Source of the DNA: Carya illinoinensis
Taxonomy: Eukaryota; Streptophyta; Magnoliopsida; Fagales; Juglandaceae
Direction: 5' to 3'
Length of the DNA: 64,000 nucleotides
Assembly (NCBI RefSeq): GCF_018687715.1
Contig: NC_056761.1
Coordinates: forward strand, 15,829,501-15,893,500
Shown: in pieces, positions 12,596 to 23,895 of the stretch
How the letters are laid out: each line of letters opens with the position of its first letter
Numbering within the stretch: position 1 is the first letter of the stretch
Made by a program: the position numbers and the translations under genes
Notes under the pieces: model-generated
Seen by the model: only the letters and a program-made list of their open reading frames with translations
What the model was told of the DNA's origin: nothing
The model's database searches: none

Positions 12596-13385
12596 TTTTC
12601 TGCATAGAAATTATAGGTTAAAATTTTGAGTGAAGAAAAAGTTCAAAAATTCAGAAAAAGCTTCCTCCTTAATAAGAATAGAGTGAAATGCGACTTGTTA
12701 ACAGAACATAATTAGGACAAAACTTGCACTGGTATATATGTTTCAGTTGTCAAGGACAGAAATGATCCTACTCTTCCAATGCCCCCAATTCCCAGAGAAT
12801 AAGAGAAGAAAATAGAAAACATACAAAAGAAAGCATTCAAGATGAGGTTCTCAACATCAATGCAAAAAGGTGGGGGTTTTTATCATTATTAAAATGGAAA
12901 AGGTTAGGTTTAGCACATGGAAAATTATTTGATTAGAAATTTTTTTTATAAGTAATTATTTAATTAGAAATTAAAGAGTTCTTTTAGATCACAGCAGACT
13001 CAATTGTTCCTTTAAATGCTTTTTCCATATCACTCACCATTTCAACATCTTTGAAAAGTAACTAGCAATATAGCGTGCAAGTTTCCACCTTCTCCACAAA
13101 TTTTGGCCCTCTCAGAATGGATTAGTCTTTAGGAAAATAGGTCAAATCCAAGAAAATAGGAATGATCCATTATCTTATCTATTCACCTTTTAGACACGAG
13201 TTTCTCCAGCTTTCCTGTTTCTATTTCCTAATGATCTAAAGAAAGACTTCAACAAAAATAAGAAAATCAATAACTCTGCTTCCATTGGCTCTACTTCCAA
13301 TCCTTCTATATTTTTTACAGTAAATAGAAGAAAAAATATACAAGACCTAAGAGATCCACATATTTGCATACATGGTCAAGAAACA

Positions 13386-13497
13386 ACATTGAATGCCCAA
13401 CCAGATATAAGGAACAACATCGAACAACATTGAATGCCCAACCAGATACATTAAACACATTGAATGCCCTACCAGATATAAGGAACAACACTGAACA
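13386..13497. repeat. Three-copy minisatellite within the hAT element
   Basis: Three imperfect tandem units of about 35-45 bp, each containing ATTGAATGCCC, ACCAGATA and usually AAGGAACAACA. Short and diverged; no coding value. Confidence 0.65.
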
Positions 13498-13756
13498 AAT
13501 ACGAGCTTAGCTACTAACAAATTATTGATGTTATAGAAATAGCATTTAAATTCATCTATAATACTAATGCTATTTCTCAACAACCATTGGTTCTTGACGC
13601 TAGATGATGCAAACCCTAAGATTTAAAGGCTAAATCTTGCAATCCCTTTTGGGACTTCCACGTAAATGCATTTACTACTAAATCAGAATAATTTTAGACA
13701 AAACACATGGAGATAGCGCTGACCCCAGCGAAAATCAACAATAAACCCAGAAAAAG

Positions 13757-13826
13757 GGATCCACCAAAACCGAGAGAGACAGAGACACAGAGAGATAAAG
13801 AGAGAGAGGGAGAGAGATAAACACAC
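13757..13826. repeat. GA-rich microsatellite
   Basis: Run of GAGA/GACA units in the right part of the hAT element. It creates the serine- and leucine-rich frames on the opposite strand, which are not genes. Confidence 0.7.
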
Positions 13827-14209
13827 CTTAGGTTTTGAGACAGAGACGGACATGAGAACTTGAGATTTGCAATCGCAATAGCAATCACCGTCGGCTAGGG
13901 TTGAGAACTCGAGAGAGACGACAGTGACGAGCATGAGAGAAGACAAGTTTTCGTTTGAGACTTCGAGAGATTTCGTTTGAAATGTGAGAGAAACGATGTC
14001 GTTTTGGGGGAGGGGGGAAAATGACCGGGTGTAAAATCCGATTACGGATTACCGGGTTATAAAACCAGATCCATAACCAGATCCGGGTTTATAATAACCG
14101 CCCGGGTATAATCCGGGCGGATAACCGCCCGGATTACACCTGGATTCGGATTTCCGGACCGGACCGGATTTTTAAAAATCCGGTCCGGATGCACACCCCT
14201 AATGTCCTT

Positions 14210-15399
14210 GGAGTATATCAAAGCTATATGTTCTACTTAGTGCGATTTAAATGTGTCTCACCCGAACCAAAATAGTTGTGTAACACAATTATAGTATCTA
14301 AGAGACAGATGTGGTATCTATGTTAATAATTTCAGAATAATCAGCAGTCTTAAGTATTAATACATGTAAATAATTAGATTTAAAGACTTAATTGAACAGA
14401 GTGGGTCATGTTAGGATAGATATTCTGGTTCCCTGTTTGTATGAGGGTTTATACTAACATAAAAATGATTGGTATGGTAGATGGTAAGTCTTAGTATAAA
14501 CCTTAAAATTGTTTTTAGGAGATTGGTACGCTACTGGAAAAATTAACAATTGGGCTCCTCCTTTTGGGATATATACATGTACGTATGTCTAAAGGGTATA
14601 GATTGTAATGACACTATAGCAAACGCTATAAACACAAGAGAATTAACTGCAAGATTTGCAATAACATGGACTCCTGAATGTTAGGTATATAGTAATAATT
14701 CCATGTGAATACGGAAATACAACATGATGGCATTTTCCTTCCAGTCCACAAACTTATAGGTAGAATTTTAATATTTAAATCTGTATATGCTCTTGATCTA
14801 ATTAATTATGTACAAGAGTGCTAGCATCAATTAGTATAGATACCATGAATGTCAATTAGTATAGATACCATTCAATTAATGAATGTCATACCATGAATGA
14901 ATTTTGTTATTTGCTGACATAGTTCTTGTTGTCTAATTATCAGGAAATCATTTACCAACATGCTGTGTGGAATCAGGGACTGGAATCAGATTGTAAGGTC
15001 AAACACTACTATCAGCAAGAAGCCCTTTTAGTTATTTTAGTAAACTGTCATATATGGCCCTCTTGGTTATCATTGATGCTGTTGGAGAGGGAATATATAT
15101 TTCATCATGTATGTAAGGGTATTTGAATTGCAAACATATATACGGTTCATGGCCTTAACTAATTGATTCATATATAATGTTGGAAGATTTGTATATATAA
15201 TGCTGTTTCTATGAATGTCCAAGGGTTATGTACCATTTTTGCTGGTGGCTAAAAGTATTGCAAAGGTTAAGGAGAATATGAATATTTACTAGTGTGTAAA
15301 TATTTGACAGAGCAAGACGTACTCAGCTGGGATTTGGTTTGCATTGTTGGGATATATGTTGCATAACAGGGTTAGACACTACCACTCATCATGACAACT
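14210..15399. other. Noncoding DNA of CACTA-1 right of the hAT insertion
   Basis: AT-rich with no recognisable gene. A short direct repeat of CAATTAGTATAGATACCAT occurs twice (about 14829-14874). The frame at 14926-15126 has no family signature. Confidence 0.4.
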
Positions 15400-16453
15400 A
15401 GCTTGCTTTCACCAGTGCTCATTGGTGAGATCAAATTGTTGTATAGTACTATACATGAATACTAGTAGCATTGGTGAGGAAACCGGAGGGGATTGCATTC
15501 CACAATTTAGTTTAATGTAGTACATGCATGGTGGTAAAAGTAGATTTCCCGTAAATAAAATAGCCATGTTCTGTGGGTAAATTAATCTTCCCACCACGCC
15601 AATGATGGTAACAGAAGGAGTTGGAAATCATTATATTTTAAGTAATGGCCACCAAACGGAATCATCATATATCTTCTATTCTCACGTCAATTTCTGGTTG
15701 CTAAACTCGTTTATATGTGGTGGGGTGCCATGATCATGCCGCATAAATTTGTGGTCGCAAACTTAGATTTTCCCGCAAATAAATCCTTTCGGAGGGTAAA
15801 TTATTATTGTCCATGGATTATATGCCACCACGCTGTCACCAACGAAAATGATGGAAAAAAGTATATTGTCACAAGACGTGAACTATTTTTGACTAATAGT
15901 TCCCATGTAAATTATATTAATTGCCACCAGATGGTATAATGGTAAGCATAATTTGTCATGTCCACAACAAATGGCTAATGAATTTTTCCTACGACATTGG
16001 ATCATCTATAACACTTATTTCCAACAATGGAAACTGGTGGAGTATAAATTATTTTGACAAGTACTGAGGTTAATAAAATTTAATTATAACTAGATCAAGT
16101 CATCCCAAAAATTGTGAAGTCACAAAACTGAGAGTGGGTAATGACTTTATACGACTAAACATGTCACCAAATGTCTAATGGCTAATAAATCCTATAGACT
16201 GTGAGTGTGGTGACAAATGATGTACCTTTCACCACCTTATCTGAGTTGTTCACGGAATTTGCCACGGAGGGCTGAAAGTTTTTACACCACCTCTTACCAA
16301 GGGAAAAGGACGTTTTTCCCACCAACTAATTGTATTGGTGGATAAACTAGTATTGTCCATGAATTATATACCACCAACGTGTCACCAAGGAATTTGGTGG
16401 GAAAAAATATTATTCCTACATAATACCTGGTTATTTCGACCAGAATGCCTCAC
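15400..16453. repeat. CACTA-1 subterminal repeat zone
   Basis: Repeated short blocks in both orientations recur through about 1 kb: TTGTCCATGGATTATAT followed by GCCACCACG...GTCACC (near 15808) recurs as TTGTCCATGAATTATAT with ACCACCAACGTGTCACC (near 16354). CCACCA/TGGTGG and CCCGCAAATAAA variants recur at 15540, 15590, 15770 and 16320. CACTA transposase accessory proteins bind such subterminal repeats. Confidence 0.7.
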
Positions 16454-16479
16454 GGAAAAAGTCAGTATTTGTTGTAGTG
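16454..16479. repeat. CACTA-1 right terminal inverted repeat
   Basis: Ends in TATTTGTTGTAGTG, the reverse complement of CACTACAACAAATA, the canonical CACTA terminus. The 3 bases after it (AAC) are the presumed target-site duplication. The opposite end lies left of the window. Confidence 0.8.
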
Positions 16480-17569
16480 AACCTGTTAGAATATAAATTT
16501 ATATGTACTTCTATTAGAAAAGAAAAGAAAAGAAGAAATAGTGCTTTTAATAATATTCAAACATACACAAGTTAGTAGCAGTAAGAAAACCAAGACTTCA
16601 AATACCTCATAGTTGGCACATTTATAATTGACTGAGTTACCGCTGACTAATTTGTTATGTGGGCCATGGATGTGTTATTAATTAGTTGTAGTGAATGATG
16701 ATTAGCGACTATGATGAAGAATCTCTTCAAGTTCCCTCTTATTCAGAGCATTTGTGAGCCTTATATTTTGTTGATGTACTTGGGGAACTCTAATTACCTA
16801 TAATACTCGAAGACTTAATTTCCATATAAATCATACCGGCCATACCAAGGAGGTGAGTATTGTTCACACAAATCTTTAGTGCTTTTATTTTTTCTAATCG
16901 CATTCTTTCAATTATACACATTGCAATGCTCTCCAAGAGAGTTCTTCCCCACTCTTGTAATATTCGATGTGCATTCCGACGGAAATAAACACAGCCCACA
17001 CCTCTCTCCAAATAGACCAACAACCCCACTTCTCTTCCAATCAACCCAATTAACCACCTAAACACACAAACTAACTTAGACAAACTCATTCCACACCTCT
17101 CTCCAAACCGTCGATTGGTGTTCCGTGTTTGTCAAGCTAGCTTATCATGAACATAATCATTTTTAATAGATCCTATTTTTTAGCATTTCACTTATGGAAT
17201 GGACTCTAATGGGGAGTCTTTGCTCCAAGATAGCTACTTCTTGGCTTAGCAATATGCTCGTTTTCATTTTCTGATCTTGCTGGTGAAAAATAATAATCCA
17301 TTAAATGTCATTCTTAATTTTTTTTTCTTCATATATATATATATACCAATTCTTGATTCCATGTTAGATTGAATGAAAAGATTATCCTTGTTTATAGAAA
17401 CAAATTGTTTGTCAGCAAAAAGAATATCGAAACTAGAAGTACAACATGCATGTTCTTGACCAACTATTTCCAGTTTTCAATTGAAAGATACCCAACAATC
17501 ATAGAAATTTTTTACTAAAATCAATGGTGGTTCCACATATTTGAGACAAATAATACTATTCGTACGTAC
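16480..17569. other. Intergenic sequence left of the LRR pseudogene
   Basis: AT-rich. On the - strand it lies downstream of the LRR exons, so a kinase-encoding part would be expected here, but I could not recognise kinase motifs. The 99-residue - frame at 16790-17089 has no family features. Includes an (AT)n stretch near 17333. Confidence 0.35.
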
Positions 17570-17708
17570 CTTCAAAATTATTATTTGCAAGCCCCAACTT
17601 TGTAAGCTTGGTTAAATCCAATATTCCAGAGGCACTCTTCCTTTGAGATTATTATCCGCTATCACTAAATTATGTGTTTGCAGTTGAATGAGCTGGATGA
17701 GATAGTAC
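17570..17708 (-). pseudogene. LRR receptor-kinase pseudogene, second exon remnant
   Basis: On the - strand an acceptor (TTTTGCAG, ends 17709) opens a 139-bp block encoding two leucine-rich repeats: LQTHNLVIADNNLKGR, then, one frame away, LDLTKLTKLGLANNNFEG, followed by a good donor GTACGT. The shape matches the exon at 22583-23436, which also ends NNFEG before a donor. Two whole LRR units would be 144 bp; the missing bases shift the frame, so this exon is dead. The copia-1 element lies in the intron between the two exons. Confidence 0.65.
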
Positions 17709-17732
17709 CTGCAAAATAATTACAATTTAAAA

Positions 17733-17908
17733 TATTAGTGTATAAGATTATTTTTAATCTTCTTGATCACATGTATGCACGTGCACAATAGCTAAGGTAT
17801 TGCACACTGTAAATATAAATACTCTGCTTTTTACTTTTTTGATGGAATATATTACACAGTTTTCATTCTCCCGATTCTTCTATACATAGTATAGCTTTTC
17901 TCTCATCA
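17733..17908 (+). repeat. Copia-1 5' LTR
   Basis: 176 bp ending CTCTCATCA directly before the primer binding site; same length as the 3' LTR. Confidence 0.92.
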
Positions 17909-17918
17909 TGGTATCAGA
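17909..17918 (+). promoter_or_regulatory. Copia-1 primer binding site
   Basis: TGGTATCAGA immediately after the LTR, the standard initiator-methionine tRNA complement used by plant copia elements. Confidence 0.9.
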
Positions 17919-17955
17919 TGAAAATAAACCCTAACTCTACAGTTTCATTTTCTCA

Positions 17956-18885
17956 GTGCCGTTCATCTTGCTTGTCGATTCTAATGACTCTTCCGCCGCT
18001 TCTCACCGTCCATCGGAGGATTACTCCAATCCTTTCTATCTTCAGCACGGTGATCATCCAGGTGTGATTCTCGTTTCTCAACCTCTTAATGGAGACAATT
18101 ACTTAACATGGAACCGATCCATGTCTATGGCCTTTATTTCCAAAAATAAGCTTTGCTTTGTGAATGGTGCTTTGCCACCACCTCCACTCTCTGATCCGAT
18201 GCACAATGCATGGATTAGATGTAACATAGTTATTCTCTCATGGCTGCTTAATGCCATGTCGAAGGAGATTGCTGCCTCGGTTATATACATTGATTCTGCC
18301 GAGGATATGTGGAATGATCTGAAGGAAAGGTTTGCTCAAAGCAACCGACCTCGTATTTTTCAGATTCGAAAGAATATTGCATCTCTGACTCAAGAAACTG
18401 CTTCTGTAAGTTCTTATTTTACCTGTTTGAAAGGTTGCTGGGAAGAAATGGTTCATTTCCGTCCCATGCCTCCATGTACCTGTGGAGCTATAAAGAAAAT
18501 TGTTGATTTCTAACAAGAAGACTATGTTCTGCAGTTCTTGATGGGTCTCAATGAGACATATGCACACCTACGGAGTCAGATTTTATTGTCTAATCCGTTT
18601 CCCCCAAGTAATAAAGTTTTTTCCCTTGTTCTGCAAGAGGAAAAATAGAGAGAAATTGTTATTGAGTCTTTACCTTCCAATGAATCTGTTGCTATGCTTT
18701 CTAATCGTGATTCTACTCATGATTCTAGCCGTGGATCTACTAGATTTTGTGGATCTCGAAATGGCAAGCCCTTTGTTTCTCGAAAGGATCGGCCCTACTG
18801 TACACACTGTGGTTTATCAAGGCATACTGTTGATAAATGCTACAAGATTCATGGGTATCCACCAGGATACAAACCAAAATCTTGA
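17956..18885 (+). pseudogene. gag: Copia-1 gag
   Basis: Capsid/nucleocapsid part of copia-1. The frame holds the copia gag signature HPGVILVSQPLNGDNYLTWN, then the UBN2-type gag fold, and ends with a CCHC zinc knuckle CTHCGLSRHTVDKC (about 18799-18840) that binds RNA. One reading frame runs through, but stops interrupt it at 18511-18513 and near 18646, and no ATG precedes it in frame. The peptides between the stops are otherwise well conserved. Confidence 0.85.
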
Positions 18886-20500
18886 AACCCTAATGCTCAC
18901 TAGGCCACTGCTAGCCATTCTGTTTCTAATTCAGTATTAACTCCAAATTTTCCATTCTCTCAAGAGCAATGTCAACAGCTTATTACATTTCTTCAAACTC
19001 AAACTAATATTTCATCTGTGAATCAAGCAGGTACAGTTTCTGCACAATCTAATTCATCTGTACCTTCTACTTCATCCGCTCCTCCATTTTCAGGTATCTC
19101 TATTAATCTTTCTTCTATTGCTTCTAAAAATAATAGAGATTTCTTCCACAATCAATCTTGGATCCTTGACTCTGGTGCAACTGATCACATGATTGGTTCT
19201 TTAGCACTTTTTTCTTCCATTCAGTCTTCTATAAATATTTTAGTGAAATTACCTAATGGTTCATATGCTCAAGTCACACATATGGGACCAGTTAGACTCT
19301 CTGACTCATTTTTTCTAACTAATGTCATATATGTTCTAGATTTTACCTTCAATCTCATTTTAGTGAGTAAACTAGTTTCACAACTATCATGTTTTCTCTT
19401 ATTCTTACATGATTTTTGTTATATTCAGGACCTATCCAATTGGAGGACGATTGGAGTAGCTAAATGCTCACAAGGATTATATCATTTACTGCAAGTACCA
19501 GGCACCAATTCTGTTTCTTGTAAATCTGTTTCAGTTGATTCATTTCCTTGTTGTAATCTTGCTATAAACAGTTATACTCTTTGGCATAATCGTCATGGAC
19601 ATATATCTATTTCTAGAATAAATGATATAGCTTCTGATTTGTCCAATTTTACATCTCCTCATAATACTCATTGTGACATCTGTCCCCTTGCCAAACAAAA
19701 ACGGCTTCCTTTTCCCGTAAGCACATCTACTTCTAAATTTGTGTTTGAAATCATTCACTGTGATGTATGGGGTCCTTTTTCTATACCCTCTTATAATCGC
19801 TACAAATATTTTTTAACAATAGTTGATGACTTTAGTAGGTGTATTGGATATACCTACTCAAAACCAAATCTGAAACTCGCTCTTACATACAATCTTTCTT
19901 TTCTTTTGTTGAGACTCAGTTTAATTCTAAAATAAAAACTGTTCGTACTGATAATGCTTTAGAATTTGATATGAAGTCTTTCTTTGCCCACAAAGGAGTT
20001 ATACATCAACTCAGTTGTGTATATACTCCCCAACAAAATGCTATTGTTGAAAGAAAACATCAGCATATCTTAAATATTGCTCGAGCTCTCAGATTTTAGT
20101 CCCATATTCCCTTAAATTTCTAGAGTGATTGTGTTTTAATTGCAGTCTACCTTATAAACCGAATTCCAACACCTGTTCTTTCAAATAAATCACCATATGA
20201 AATGTTGTTTTCTACCAAGCCTCAATATAACCATCTTTAAGTTTTTTGATGTCTTTGTTATGCCTCCATTCTTGGTGGTTCATCTACAAAATTTTCTCCC
20301 CGTGCACAAGCTTGTGTTTTTCTTGGTTATCCAGCTGGCATAAAAGGGTATAAACTTTATAATATCCCTACTCACAAAATTCTCATTTCTAGAGATGTTA
20401 TTTTTCATGAGAACATATTTCCTTTCAAGACTACTCCTCCATCTTATGATACACTCTCTCCTTCCTTGTCTTCACATAACCTTGTCTTACCAGCTCCACT
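18886..20500 (+). pseudogene. pol: Copia-1 protease and integrase
   Basis: Aspartic protease with SWILDSGATDHM (D-S-G active site, about 19156). A GAG-pre-integrase HHCC zinc domain follows (LWHNRHGHIS, CDICPLAKQKRLPF), then the integrase core with the first Asp in HCDVWGPF, the second in VRTDNALEF and the Glu in [13 protein letters not shown] frameshift near 19840-19930 breaks the integrase core, with further stops after 20098. The integrase C-terminal region (FLGYPAGIKGYKLY) runs to about 20400, followed by a serine- and proline-rich linker. Confidence 0.85.
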
Positions 20501-20800
20501 ATCTGATGCTACCCTCAATTCTTCATCACATACTCCTTCACCCTTACCCCATAATTCTGACACATCAGAAAATTCTCCTACTCCTATGCCAACAAGAAAA
20601 TCTACAAGAAATAGAAGACCTCCTGATTACTTGCAACACTATAATTGTTCCTTGATTTGTAATAATGAAGTTACTTCATCTCCTCTGGTTGATGGTTCTT
20701 TTAACTCAGGTACACCATATCCTATCTCTTCATACTTATCATATTCCAAATTGTCTCCTTCATACCAACATTTCTGTTGTTCTGTTGATTCTTTCTATGA

Positions 20801-22322
20801 ACCTAAATTTTTCCATCAAGCTGTTAAATTTCCTCATTGGAGGGATGCAATGTCAGCTGAAATCACTGCTCTTGAAGCTAATAAAACTTCAGTTTTAACT
20901 GAATTACCTCCTGGCAAGTAGCCCATTGGTTGTAAATGGGTTTACAAGTGCAAGTTGAAATTTGATGGCACTCTAGAGAGATATAAGGCTCGGTTAGTTG
21001 TAAAAGGTTACACTCAACGTGAGGGCATTGATTATTTTGACACTTTTTCTCCTGTTGCCAAGCTTACCACTGTTCATTGTTTTCTTGCTTTGGCTGCCAT
21101 TCATAATTGGGAATTACATCAACTCGATGTAAATAATGCTTTTCTTCATGGAAACCTGGATGAAGAAGTCTATATGAAATTACCACTTGGTTTTTCTAAT
21201 CCTGGAGACAATCGGGTATGCAAGCTTCTTAAGTCTTTGTATGGCTTAAAACAAGCATCTCGTCCATGGTTCTCTAAATTTTCTACTACCTTGATTGCTT
21301 ATGATTTTAATCAGTCTAAATCTGATTATTCTTTATTCACCAAGCATTTTGGTAATTCTTTTATGGCACTTCTGGTATATGTTGATGATATCGTCATTGC
21401 TTCTAACAATTCACAATCTGTTGCTGACCTTAAGGATTTTTTGCACTTGCATTTTAAGTTGAAAGATTTGGGAACCTTGAGGTATTTTTTGGGTCTTGAA
21501 GTGGCCAGATCTGTGAAAGGTATTTCCCTTTCTTAAAGGAAATACGCCCTTGAAATTGTATCTGATTCTCATGTTTTAGCTGGTAAACCTGCTACTTCTC
21601 CTATGGATCAGAATCTGAGGTTGTCCAAAACTGAATCTGCTGGCTCTTTACTTGCTAATCCAGCATCTTATAGAAGGTTAATTGGTCGTTCGCTTTATTT
21701 GACACTCACTCATCCTGACCTTTCTTTTTTTGTCAATACTTTGAGCCAGTTTATGGACCAACCACGACAACTACACTATGATGTTGCTCTTAAAGTAGTC
21801 AGATACGTTAAAGCCATTACTGGTAGTTCATCTTCTCTGTAGCTGAAGGGATTTTGTGACTCTGATTGGGCTACATGCCCGGACTCCCGCAGATCTGTTA
21901 CTAGTTTCTGCATTTTTGTTGGTAACTCATTGATTTCCTGGAAGTCTAAGAAGCAAGTCACGGTCTCAAGATCATCTGCTGAAGCTAAATACTGTTCTAT
22001 GGCTTCTACTTGCTGTGAACTAAAATGGCTTATTGCCTTGTTTGCTGATTTTGGAATTACTTTTTCTTCACCATCTGTACTATATTGTGATAGCCAAGCA
22101 GCTCTACATATTGCTGCTAATCCTGTTTTTCATGAAAGAACTAAACACATTGAGATAGATTGTCATCTAGTTAGAGATATGATTTAGGATGGAACTATAG
22201 TTACCTTACATGTATCCTCTGAACATCAATTAGGTGATTTTTTTACTAAACCTTTAAGGACAGATCGTTTTCATGTTCTCCTTAGCAAGCTGGGTGTAAT
22301 TAATCTATACACTCCAGCTTGA
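20801..22322 (+). pseudogene. pol: Copia-1 reverse transcriptase and RNase H
   Basis: RVT_2-type RT with [20 protein letters not shown], the first-Asp motif [23 protein letters not shown], and catalytic YVDD in [12 protein letters not shown] (about 21376). A copia RNase H follows with [30 protein letters not shown] and [20 protein letters not shown], ending in FFTKPL. Stops are present at 20919-20921, 21534-21536, 21840-21842 and 22185-22187. The protein cannot be made whole. Confidence 0.88.
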
Positions 22323-22329
22323 GGGGGGC
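22319..22329 (+). promoter_or_regulatory. Copia-1 polypurine tract
   Basis: TTGAGGGGGGC directly before the 3' LTR; the plus-strand priming site. Confidence 0.88.
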
Positions 22330-22505
22330 TATTAGTGTATAAGATTATTTTTAATCTTCTTGATCACATGTATGCATGTGCACAATAGCTAAGGTATTGC
22401 ACACTGTAAATATAAATACTCTGTTTTTTACTTTTCTGATGGAAGATATTACACAGTTTTCATTCTCCTGATTCTTCTATACATAGTATAGCTTTTCTCT
22501 CATCA
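22330..22505 (+). repeat. Copia-1 3' LTR
   Basis: 176 bp, followed by target-site duplication TAAAA. About five substitutions relative to the 5' LTR, most of them transitions. Confidence 0.92.
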
Positions 22506-22582
22506 TAAAAGCACAAAAGATCGACTTTTTTAACCAACCAAATACTGTTATGAACTGAATTAAAGAAACTTAAGCAGCATAC

Positions 22583-23436
22583 CTTCAAAGTTGTTGTGGT
22601 CAAGGTATAACACTCTGAGCATGGTTAGGTTCCCTATTTCAGGGAGTTCACCAGAGAATTGATTATGACTGACAGAAAGATATTGTAAGTTGGGAAGTTG
22701 ATTAAATATATATGTTGGCAGTGCACCAGATAGTGTATTAAAGCCCAATTCTAGTAATTGGAGCGAAGACATGTTGAAGAAAATGGAGGGCATTAGACCT
22801 GAAAGCTTGGTGCCTCGGAGAAAAATTTCTTGCAAGTTAGACATCTTAGAGATAGAGAAGGGTATGGAGCCTGAAATTTGATTATATCCAAGATTAAATA
22901 TTTGTAAGGAAGATATGTTTGATAGAGCTGGTGGAATGGTACCTAGCAAATTGTTACCATTTAGAGCCAAGTACCGAAGTCTGGTTAGCAATCCCAACCA
23001 TGATGGGATTTTTCCACCAAATTCATTGTCACCGAAATGTAAGAATTTTAGTCTATAGAGACGGAACAAGTCAATCAGCATTGTGCCCTGAAAACTGTTG
23101 TTTGTAATCCTTAGACTGACAAGAAATGAAAGGTTTCCAATGTGCAGAGGAATGGTACTGACGAGGCCCATGTAAGAAAGGTCCAAAGCTATGACTCGGT
23201 GATGTCTAGAACCACAAGTGACACCAACCCAACTACAAACTGAAGTATTGGTGGACCAGTTGGATGTCCGAAGATTGTGAGAATCATAAGAAATATGAAT
23301 CTTCAATAAAAGAAGAGCAGATTGATTGGTATCAATGCTAAGTACTGTTGCATTAGCGGAACTAGCTAGCAACGTAAGATTGTACCAGAAGTAGCATAAA
23401 AAAATGGAGAACGAGAAAGGAATATCGGTTTACCAT
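22583..23436 (-). pseudogene. LRR receptor-like kinase (subfamily XII type), first exon
   Basis: Ectodomain of a cell-surface receptor kinase of the FLS2/EFR/Xa21-like group. From ATG 23436 on the - strand there is a hydrophobic leader (SFLVLHFFMLLLVQS), shifted by one base near 23395 relative to the main frame. Then come an LRRNT domain (DTNQSALLLLKIHI, SVCSWVGVTCGSRHHRV) and about eight 24-residue LRRs with the LxxNxLxGxIP pattern. The exon ends FEG at a donor GTATGC (after 22583). The next exon lies beyond the copia-1 insertion (17570-17708). With the leader frameshift, the broken second exon and no kinase domain recognised downstream, it is a pseudogene. Confidence 0.82.
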
Positions 23437-23895
23437 GAGCAGTGGATGTTGGTTGAGGCATTGAGAATCATTTTGCAAGCAAAGGCATAACAAACAAGAC
23501 TGACATTTCAAAGAAATTGCAGCATCCAGAAATTATGCATAGAAAGCACTGGACGTGGGTGATCGTCAGTGACTTGTACAGCTTGAATCGAGGATGACTT
23601 GGAATTTGATAGCGGTATTTTAAAAATAAAAAATTTAATTGACTAAAAATATTTTAAAATTGAAAAATTATTTAAAAATAATTTATTATTATTATTGTTT
23701 TAAAACTTGAACAAATAATATTAATTTCTATGTTTTGTTTGAAAATATTATAATGATTAGATAAAAAAGTTAAAAATTAAAAATTAAAAAATATTTTAAA
23801 TTTGAGTAATATATGTTTGCCTGGAAAAGAAATATCTAAAACTATTTAGAAGCAATTGTATTGCTAAAAGTGCCCATAAACGACCGAAGTATGAA
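23437..23895. repeat. LRR-gene upstream region with an AT-rich MITE-like repeat
   Basis: About 23590-23830 is very AT-rich and contains TATAATGATTAGATAAAAAA and TAAAAATATTTTAAAATTGA. It resembles the block at 43390-43625 (TGTAATGATTAGATGAAAAA), so both are probably copies of one MITE family. Ends and target site are not resolved. 23437-23590 has no recognisable feature. Confidence 0.5.

Larger units (their letters stand above)
11269..14201. mobile_element. hAT-type nonautonomous element nested in CACTA-1
   Basis: A 2933-bp element bounded by an exact 8-bp target-site duplication ATGTCCTT (11261-11268 and 14202-14209), the length expected for hAT. Ends are imperfect inverted repeats, TAGGGCTGTTCA on the left and the complement of TAGGGGTGTGCA on the right. 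Inside both ends are dense CCGGAT/ATCCGG/GGCGGATAACC palindromes (11288-11490 and 14030-14190), a subterminal pattern typical of plant hAT elements. No hAT transposase domain is present, so it must be mobilised in trans. The interior carries a host-like gene fragment on the - strand, a small minisatellite and a GA-rich stretch. Confidence 0.9.
1..16479 (+). mobile_element. CACTA (En/Spm) DNA transposon 1, left end outside window
   Basis: Cut-and-paste DNA transposon of the CACTA superfamily. It has the usual two genes in the same direction, a tnp2-type transposase and a Transposase_24 protein. After them come a noncoding stretch, a subterminal repeat zone and a terminus reading GTTGTAGTG, the reverse complement of a CACTACAAC end. 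The left terminus is not seen, so the element exceeds 16 kb including a nested 2.9 kb hAT element. The 3-bp flank after the terminus is AAC; its partner is off-window. Superfamily assignment is firm from the proteins and the CACTA end. Mobility is unlikely because both genes carry stops. Confidence 0.85.
17733..22505 (+). mobile_element. Complete Ty1/copia retrotransposon 1
   Basis: A 4773-bp copia element with 176-bp LTRs (17733-17908 and 22330-22505), an exact 5-bp target-site duplication TAAAA (17728-17732 and 22506-22510), a PBS and a PPT. Inside come gag, protease, integrase and RT-RNase H in copia order. LTRs begin TATTAG rather than TG and end CA. By eye the LTRs differ at about 5 of 176 positions, so insertion was fairly recent, yet the coding region has several stops and frameshifts. 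It sits in an intron of an LRR receptor-kinase pseudogene, in the opposite orientation. Confidence 0.93.

Noticed and set aside
13683..13946. Frames of 64 and 87 codons rich in Leu and Ser
   Set aside because: Products of a GA microsatellite in the hAT element.
16790..17089. 99-codon frame on -, where a kinase domain for the LRR gene could be expected
   Set aside because: No kinase motifs such as the glycine loop, HRD or DFG could be read.
17956..17958. GTG as the start of copia-1 gag
   Set aside because: Nuclear genes do not normally start at GTG; the original ATG has probably been lost, and the nearest ATG (17918) is in another frame.
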